Below are positions 59,310-64,000 of a DNA stretch of 64,000 nt, in pieces. Position numbers and translations under genes: made by a program. Each line of letters opens with the position of its first letter. Positions within the stretch are counted from its first letter, which is position 1. Source of the DNA: Georgenia yuyongxinii (GTDB lineage: Bacteria > Actinomycetota > Actinomycetes > Actinomycetales > Actinomycetaceae); contig NZ_CP040915.1 in the NCBI RefSeq assembly GCF_006352065.1, positions 3,410,001-3,474,000 on the forward strand, written 5' to 3'. A model generated the notes under the pieces. That model was not told the origin of the DNA. It searched no databases and saw nothing but the letters and a program-made list of their open reading frames with translations.

Positions 59310-60038
59310 TCAGGCGGCCCGCGCCGGCGCCCGGACGTGCTCGACCAGCTCCAGCACCACCCGGGTGAAGGCGACCGGCTGCACGAGGGACACCAGGTGC
59401 GTCGCCCGCGGGATGATCACCAGGCGACCGTTCCCGCACCGGCGCACGAACCGGCGCTCCTGCGTGCGGAAGTGGTCCCACCGGCCGTTGACCAGCCACA
59501 CCGGCATGCCATCGAGGGCCTCCAGGTCGGCCAGCATGTCGACGCCGGCCATCCCCGCGAGGACGGCATCCATGACGCCGAGCGCCATGCCGCCACCGGC
59601 CACGTCGTCCTGCGCGGCGACGGGCAGGAAGCGGCGGGCGAGGGCGTCGCTGAGGCGGGCCCCGCCGTCGGGCATGCGGCCGACGGCCCGGGCGACGTGC
59701 CGGTACGCCCACAGCCCGGGTCCCCGGGGCTGGGTGCTGCACGAGGCCGCGAGGACGGCGTCCGGCCGGTGCGTGGTGTGCGCGGCCCAGTGCACGGCGA
59801 GGTAGCCGCCCATCGACATCCCGACGACGACGAGCGGCCCCTGGACGCCAGCGGCCGCGGCGTCGATCGTGTCAAGAGCACCGGCCAGCGTGTACGGCGT
59901 CCTCGTGCGGGTGCCGTGACCGGGCATGTCCGGCGCCAGGACGGGCACGCCGACGGAGGTCAGCGCCTCGACCTGACGGCGCCACATCGTGGCGGACGTG
60001 CGCACGCCGTGGACGAGCAGCACGGTCGGGGTGGCCAC
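59310..60038 (-). CDS. Alpha/beta-fold hydrolase
   Basis: 242 residues. LLVHGVRTSATMW (oxyanion-hole HG), nucleophile Ser in GMSMGG, the acid near WLVNGRWDHFR and His in PRATHLVSLVQP complete a Ser-Asp-His triad. Resembles small esterases/C-C hydrolases; the substrate is unknown. GTG at 60038. It lies between the sel island and the rplQ terminator. Confidence 0.83.
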   Translation of the reverse strand: MATPTVLLVHGVRTSATMWRRQVEALTSVGVPVLAPDMPGHGTRTRTPYTLAGALDTIDAAAAGVQGPLVVVGMSMGGYLAVHWAAHTTHRPDAVLAASCSTQPRGPGLWAYRHVARAVGRMPDGGARLSDALARRFLPVAAQDDVAGGGMALGVMDAVLAGMAGVDMLADLEALDGMPVWLVNGRWDHFRTQERRFVRRCGNGRLVIIPRATHLVSLVQPVAFTRVVLELVEHVRAPARAA

Positions 60039-60058
60039 GGCCCCACCCTCACACACGC

Positions 60059-60098
60059 CGAAGGGCCCGGTCCGGGTTTCCCCGGACCGGGCCCTTCG
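60059..60098 (-). terminator. Terminator after rplQ
   Basis: A perfect 18-bp stem (60059-60076 with 60081-60098) with a TTTC loop, 10 bp after the rplQ stop. It closes the ribosomal operon. Confidence 0.88.
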
Positions 60099-60108
60099 AC
60101 GTCGCTGA

Positions 60109-60696
60109 TCAGGCGTGCGGGTCGGGCTCGCCCTCGGCCTGGCCGGCCTCGGCGTCCGTGGCCTGCTCGGTCGCTGCCTCGGCCGAGCTCTCGGCTGCCT
60201 CCGCCTCGGCGGCGGGGGCCTCGGCGGCCGGGGTCTCCTCGGCAGCCTCGGCGGCCGGGGTCTTCTCGACCGGCGTGGCCTTCGCGGCCCGCTCGGTGGC
60301 CTTCTCGGCCTCACGGACGGTGGCCTGCTTGGGGCTCACCGGCTCGAGCACCAGCTCGATGACCGCCATGGGGGCGTTGTCGCCCTTGCGGGGGCCGATC
60401 TTCGTGATGCGGGTGTACCCGCCGTTACGCTCGGCGAACTGCTGCGCGGTCTGCTCGAACAGCTCCGCGACGATGTCCTTGCGGCTCAGCGTCGTCAGCA
60501 CCTTGCGGCGCGAGGCGAGGTCACCCCGCTTGGCGAGCGTGATGAGCTTCTCGGCCACCGGGCGCAGGCGCTTCGCGCGGTGCTCGGTGGTCGTGATCTT
60601 CTTGTGCTCGAACAGCGCGGTGGCCAGGTTGGCCAGCATGTGCCGCTCGTGCGCAGCGCTGCCACCCAGACGGGGACCCTTGGGAGGGGTAGGCAT
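60109..60696 (-). CDS. rplQ: 50S ribosomal protein L17
   Basis: 195 residues: the conserved ~118-residue core ([20 protein letters not shown], and NGGYTRI) followed by a ~75-residue Ala/Glu-rich tail seen in actinobacterial L17. ATG at 60696 with GGAG. 25 bp after rpoA. Confidence 0.97.
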   Translation of the reverse strand: MPTPPKGPRLGGSAAHERHMLANLATALFEHKKITTTEHRAKRLRPVAEKLITLAKRGDLASRRKVLTTLSRKDIVAELFEQTAQQFAERNGGYTRITKIGPRKGDNAPMAVIELVLEPVSPKQATVREAEKATERAAKATPVEKTPAAEAAEETPAAEAPAAEAEAAESSAEAATEQATDAEAGQAEGEPDPHA

Positions 60697-60721
60697 GGTG
60701 TCTCCTAGTTGATATGGAAAG

Positions 60722-61744
60722 TCAGCTGGGCTGCTCGTCGCTGAACTGGATGTCGCCGTACGCGTCGTCGTCCTCGTCGCCGGCGTGCGCCGAGAGGTCG
60801 AAGTCCGCGGGGCTGTCCTTCAGGCCCAGCCCCAGCCCGGCCAGCTTCTCCTTGATCTCGCCGATCGACTTGGCGCCGAAGTTGCGGATGTCCAGGAGGT
60901 CGGCCTCGCTGCGGGCCACGAGCTCGCCCACGGTGTGGATGCCCTCGCGCTTGAGGCAGTTGTACGAGCGCGAGAGGAGCCCGAGGTCCTCGATCGGCAG
61001 TGCCAGGTCCTGAGCCAGGGCCGCGTCGGTCGGCGAGGGGCCGATCTCGATGCCCTCGGCCTCGACGTTGAGCTCGCGGGCAAGGCCGAAGAGCTCGACG
61101 AGGGTCTTGCCGGCGGAGGCGAGCGCGTCGCGCGGGTCGATCGCGTTCTTGGTCTCCACGTCGACGATCAGCTTGTCGAAGTCCGTGCGCTGCTCCACAC
61201 GGGTGGCCTCGACCTTGTACGTGACCTTCAGGACCGGCGAGTAGATCGAGTCGACCGGGATGCGGCCGATTTCGGCGTCCGCGCTCTTGTTCTGCACCGC
61301 GGAGACATAACCGCGGCCACGCTCGACGGTGAGCTCGATCTCGAGCTTGCCCTTGGAGTTGATCGTGGCGATGTGCAGGTCGGGGTTGTGCACCTCCACA
61401 CCGGCGGGCGGGGTGATGTCACCGGCGGTGACGACACCCGGGCCCTGCTTGCGCAGGTACATCACGACGGGCTCGTCGTTCTCCGAGGAGACGACGACGT
61501 TCTTGATGTTCAGGATGATCTCGGTGACGTCTTCCTTGACACCGGGAACGGTCGAGAACTCGTGGAGCACGCCGTCGATGCGGATCGACGTGACCGCCGC
61601 GCCAGGGATCGAGGACAGCAGGGTCCGGCGCAACGAGTTGCCGAGGGTGTAGCCGAAGCCGGGCTCGAGGGGCTCGACCACGAACCGCGAACGGTAGTCG
61701 GAGACGACCTCTTCGGTGAGCGAGGGGCGCTGTGCGATGAGCAC
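60722..61744 (-). CDS. rpoA: DNA-directed RNA polymerase subunit alpha
   Basis: 340 residues. The N-terminal assembly domain ([21 protein letters not shown]) and the C-terminal DNA-binding domain ([21 protein letters not shown] and [19 protein letters not shown]) are joined by a linker; an acidic tail ends the protein. GTG at 61744 after AAAGGA. rpsD, which usually sits directly upstream, is absent here. Confidence 0.98.
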   Translation of the reverse strand: MLIAQRPSLTEEVVSDYRSRFVVEPLEPGFGYTLGNSLRRTLLSSIPGAAVTSIRIDGVLHEFSTVPGVKEDVTEIILNIKNVVVSSENDEPVVMYLRKQGPGVVTAGDITPPAGVEVHNPDLHIATINSKGKLEIELTVERGRGYVSAVQNKSADAEIGRIPVDSIYSPVLKVTYKVEATRVEQRTDFDKLIVDVETKNAIDPRDALASAGKTLVELFGLARELNVEAEGIEIGPSPTDAALAQDLALPIEDLGLLSRSYNCLKREGIHTVGELVARSEADLLDIRNFGAKSIGEIKEKLAGLGLGLKDSPADFDLSAHAGDEDDDAYGDIQFSDEQPS

Positions 61745-61843
61745 TGGTGGGTTCCTTTCAGCCGACGTCCGCTATATGACGCCGAGGCGAGGACCCTGCC
61801 GGGCATCTGTCCGTCCGGCAGGGGTGGTGCTGAGGGCACGGAG

Positions 61844-61871
61844 CGGGGTGTGCGCCGTAGCGCACACCCCG
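61844..61871 (-). terminator. Hairpin between rpsK and rpoA
   Basis: A 12-bp perfect stem (CGGGGTGTGCGC with GCGCACACCCCG) with a CGTA loop starts 13 bp after the rpsK stop. A weaker hairpin (CCCTGCCGG with CCGGCAGGG) and an AT-rich CGCTATATGACG follow before rpoA, suggesting partial termination and perhaps an rpoA promoter. Confidence 0.6.
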
Positions 61872-61884
61872 GCCCGAGAGTCGA

Positions 61885-62292
61885 TCAGACGCGGCGGCGC
61901 TTGGGCGGGCGGCAGCCGTTGTGCGCCTGGGGCGTCACGTCCTGGATCGAGCCCACCTCGAGGCCGGTGGCCTGGAGGGAGCGGATCGCGGTCTCACGGC
62001 CGGAGCCGGGACCCTTGACGAAGACATCGACCTTCTTCATGCCGTGCTCCTGGGCGCGGCGAGCGGCGGCCTCGGCCGCGAGCTGCGCGGCGAAGGGCGT
62101 CGACTTGCGCGAGCCCTTGAAGCCGACCTGGCCGGAGGACGCCCAGGCGAGGACGGCGCCGGTCGGGTCCGTGATGGACACGATCGTGTTGTTGAAGGTG
62201 CTCTTGATGTAGGCGTGGCCGTGGGAGACGTTCTTCCGCTCCTTGCGGCGCGGCTTGCGCGCCGCGGTCGCCGTACGAGTCTTGGGAGGCAT
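61885..62292 (-). CDS. rpsK: 30S ribosomal protein S11
   Basis: 135 residues with the conserved [39 protein letters not shown] and the basic C-terminus [15 protein letters not shown] at 62292 with AGGAG upstream, 71 bp after rpsM. Confidence 0.97.
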   Translation of the reverse strand: MPPKTRTATAARKPRRKERKNVSHGHAYIKSTFNNTIVSITDPTGAVLAWASSGQVGFKGSRKSTPFAAQLAAEAAARRAQEHGMKKVDVFVKGPGSGRETAIRSLQATGLEVGSIQDVTPQAHNGCRPPKRRRV

Positions 62293-62363
62293 AGGGGTTT
62301 TTTTCTCCTGGTGAGGTCATCGGACCGGGCCGGCGCGGCGGGCGCCGGGCTCGGACTGCTGGG

Positions 62364-62738
62364 TCAGCGGGCCTTCTTCTTGCCGGCCACGGTGCGCTTG
62401 GGTCCCTTGCGGGTGCGCGCGTTGGTCTTGGTGCGCTGCCCGTGCACGGGCAGGCCACGACGGTGGCGCAGGCCCTGGTAGCAGCCGATCTCCACCTTGC
62501 GGCGGATGTCCGCGGCGACCTCGCGGCGGAGGTCACCCTCGACCTTGAAGTTGCCCTCGATGTAGTCACGCAGCGCGACGAGGTCCGCGTCTGTCATGTC
62601 CTTGACGCGCAGGTCAGGGCTGATGCCCGTCGCCTGGAGCGTCTCGGCGGCGCGGGTGCGCCCGACGCCGTAGATGTAGGTGAGCGCAACCTCGAGCCGC
62701 TTCTCGCGGGGGAGGTCGACGCCAGAGAGACGTGCCAA
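62364..62738 (-). CDS. rpsM: 30S ribosomal protein S13
   Basis: 124 residues: [49 protein letters not shown] and the basic tail contacting tRNA and S19. The start is a TTG (62738-62736) with GGAG 7 nt upstream; TTG is rare for a ribosomal protein. Confidence 0.96.
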   Translation of the reverse strand: MARLSGVDLPREKRLEVALTYIYGVGRTRAAETLQATGISPDLRVKDMTDADLVALRDYIEGNFKVEGDLRREVAADIRRKVEIGCYQGLRHRRGLPVHGQRTKTNARTRKGPKRTVAGKKKAR

Positions 62739-62883
62739 CTTTCACTCCTGTTGTGGGTCGGAGGTCTGGTGCACCACCCTCCCGCGAAGCCGCGGGCCCC
62801 GGCCTCCGAGCCGGGGGTCGCCCCCGCCTTCCGGCGGGCGTTGCGGTGGTGCGTTGGTGCCGGGGAGACCCCGGCTCAGGGCG

Positions 62884-62997
62884 TCAGCCCTGACGCTGCT
62901 TGTGGCGCAGGTTCTGGCAGATGACCATGACCCGGCCGTGGCGACGGATGACCTTGCAGTTGTCGCAGATCTTCTTGACGCTGGGCTTGACCTTCAT
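62884..62997 (-). CDS. rpmJ: 50S ribosomal protein L36
   Basis: 37 residues, the standard length. [20 protein letters not shown] carries the first two zinc-ribbon Cys; a further Cys and His follow in [10 protein letters not shown], so this is the zinc-binding (C+) form. ATG at 62997 after GGAGGAAAC. Between infA and rpsM as usual. Confidence 0.97.
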   Translation of the reverse strand: MKVKPSVKKICDNCKVIRRHGRVMVICQNLRHKQRQG

Positions 62998-63064
62998 GTT
63001 TCCTCCGCCGCCGCGCATGGTGGACCCACCCAGGTCCGTCACGACGGCGATTCGATCGTGGTGG

Positions 63065-63286
63065 TTACTTGTAGCGGTAGACGATGCGACCCCGGGTGAG
63101 GTCGTACGGGCTCAGCTCGACGACCACCCGGTCCTCGGGGAGGATCCGGATGTAGTGCTGGCGCATCTTGCCCGAGATGTGTGCAAGGACCTTGTGCCCG
63201 TTGCTCAGCTCCACGCGGAACATCGCATTGGGGAGTGCCTCGACCACACTGCCCTCGATCTCGATGACGCCGTCCTTCTTCGCCAT
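63065..63286 (-). CDS. infA: Translation initiation factor IF-1
   Basis: 73-residue OB-fold factor that occupies the ribosomal A site at initiation. [36 protein letters not shown] and the terminal GRIVYRYK are diagnostic. First gene of infA-rpmJ-rpsM-rpsK-rpoA-rplQ. ATG at 63286. The 214-bp gap upstream should hold the promoter; I see no other gene. Confidence 0.98.
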   Translation of the reverse strand: MAKKDGVIEIEGSVVEALPNAMFRVELSNGHKVLAHISGKMRQHYIRILPEDRVVVELSPYDLTRGRIVYRYK

Positions 63287-63500
63287 GACCCCCGCTAACG
63301 TAGGTGTTTGAACTATCTGCGGTGCCGACTCCGTCCGCCGTGCGAGCGCACGGACGTAGAAGCCACGCCCAGCGGACCATCCTACGGCATCCCCTCCACC
63401 CAGGAAACCGTGCCGCCGGTGACGGCCGTCACCGGCAGGCCCGAGAAGCGGGGACGACGGCAGCCGGCGCACCGTCAGGCACGCGACGACGGCGCCCGGC

Positions 63501-64000
63501 TCACCCAGTAGGCAGGATACCGAGCGCCCGGGCCCGGCTGAGGGCGTCGGCGCGGGTGTGCACGTCCAGCTTGCGGTAGATGCTGCGCACCTGGGTCTTG
63601 ACCGTGCTCTCGGACACGAACAGGCGCCGTGCCACATAGGTGACCGGCCGCCCGGTCGCCAGCTCGACCAGCACGCGCAGCTCGCTGCGGCTCAGGTTCA
63701 CGGGCCGGCTGGGGAGCGGCTGTGCCACGGCACCGGCGGCGAGCTCGGGCCGGTCGAGGATCTCCCGAGCGCGCGGGGCGTGCGCGGCGAGCTGCTCGAT
63801 GTCACCCCGGGGCACCAAGGCGAAGGCGCGGATGTTGCCCGAGCCGACCGCCAGCCCGGTCGCCAGGTCGAGAGCCTCGACGGCGGTCTGCCGGTGCCCG
63901 GCGCGGTGGGCCGCCACCGCGCGGATGACCGCCAGCTTCAGGGCGGTGCGGGGCCGCAGCGCCGCGAGCTGGTTGACGTCCCCCGTGAGCTCCATCGCGA
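63501..64000 (-). CDS. LuxR-family regulator, C-terminal part (partial at the window edge)
   Basis: The frame is open to the window end, so the N-terminus is missing. The last ~65 residues are a LuxR-type helix-turn-helix ([17 protein letters not shown], then [20 protein letters not shown] and [11 protein letters not shown]). The part before it is Ala/Leu-rich and helical, like the TPR-like region of MalT/LAL-type regulators. The ATG at 63995 is probably internal. Confidence 0.85.
   Translation of the reverse strand, partial: AMELTGDVNQLAALRPRTALKLAVIRAVAAHRAGHRQTAVEALDLATGLAVGSGNIRAFALVPRGDIEQLAAHAPRAREILDRPELAAGAVAQPLPSRPVNLSRSELRVLVELATGRPVTYVARRLFVSESTVKTQVRSIYRKLDVHTRADALSRARALGILPTG

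Overview
The window is 64 kb of very GC-rich DNA with dense gene packing, frequent GTG/TTG starts and ATGA/TGATG stop-start overlaps. A WhiB-family regulator, actinobacterial-type HPr, CIRCE-controlled groES, a DUF5709 protein, DUF222/HNH genes and the order rplM-rpsI-glmM-glmS-acpS-nnrED-alr-tsaE-tsaB-rimI point to an actinobacterium. Order Micrococcales (Cellulomonas/Georgenia-like) is my best guess; no 16S gene is present to settle it.

Layout. 1-4.8 kb: pta (cut by the window edge)-ackA, convergent with fumC, then ptsH (HPr). 4.9-10.4 kb: purine genes guaB3 and guaB flanking a Nudix hydrolase and a DEDDh exonuclease, then a MerR-type regulator. 10.4-11.5 kb: whiB and groES with a CIRCE operator. 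11.5-16.7 kb: a five-gene peptide-type ABC importer. 17-21.7 kb: a THUMP-like methyltransferase, a zinc alcohol dehydrogenase, a YbdK-type carboxylate-amine ligase and a PadR/membrane-protein pair. 21.8-31.6 kb, all minus strand: tsaD, sdhB-A-C, sseA, rimI, tsaB, an unknown membrane protein, a frameshifted tsaE, and alr. 31.7-40.8 kb: nnrED, acpS, glmS, coaA, a DedA protein, glmM, rpsI and rplM. 41-46 kb: an ABC-F protein, a DUF5709 protein, fdhD and a broken DUF222/HNH gene. 46-47 kb: truA. 47.2-59.2 kb: a C1/selenium island. 59.3-63.3 kb: a hydrolase, then rplQ-rpoA-rpsK-rpsM-rpmJ-infA. 63.5 kb to the end: a partial LuxR regulator.

The C1/selenium island is the clearest functional system. 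It carries a glutathione-independent formaldehyde dehydrogenase, a three-subunit formate dehydrogenase whose catalytic subunit is read through an in-frame UGA as selenocysteine, and the whole selenocysteine apparatus: selD, selC (tRNA-Sec), selA and selB. A 7-bp hairpin with a GGUCU loop begins 11 nt after the UGA, which is the geometry of a bacterial SECIS element. fdhD lies about 4 kb away. Together these would oxidise formaldehyde to formate and then to CO2, feeding electrons to quinone. The island separates rplQ from truA, and further accessory genes separate truA from rplM; all of these are neighbours in many actinobacteria.

The most unusual structure is a family of short intergenic repeats built on a 19-bp period around GAGATGTCA. 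Six copies are scattered over 46 kb. Four sit within 20 bp after a stop codon, all reading in the direction of the gene just ended. One has become coding sequence inside nnrD and one overlaps the nrfD stop codon. A second, unrelated sequence at 26.76 kb has the same 19-bp period.
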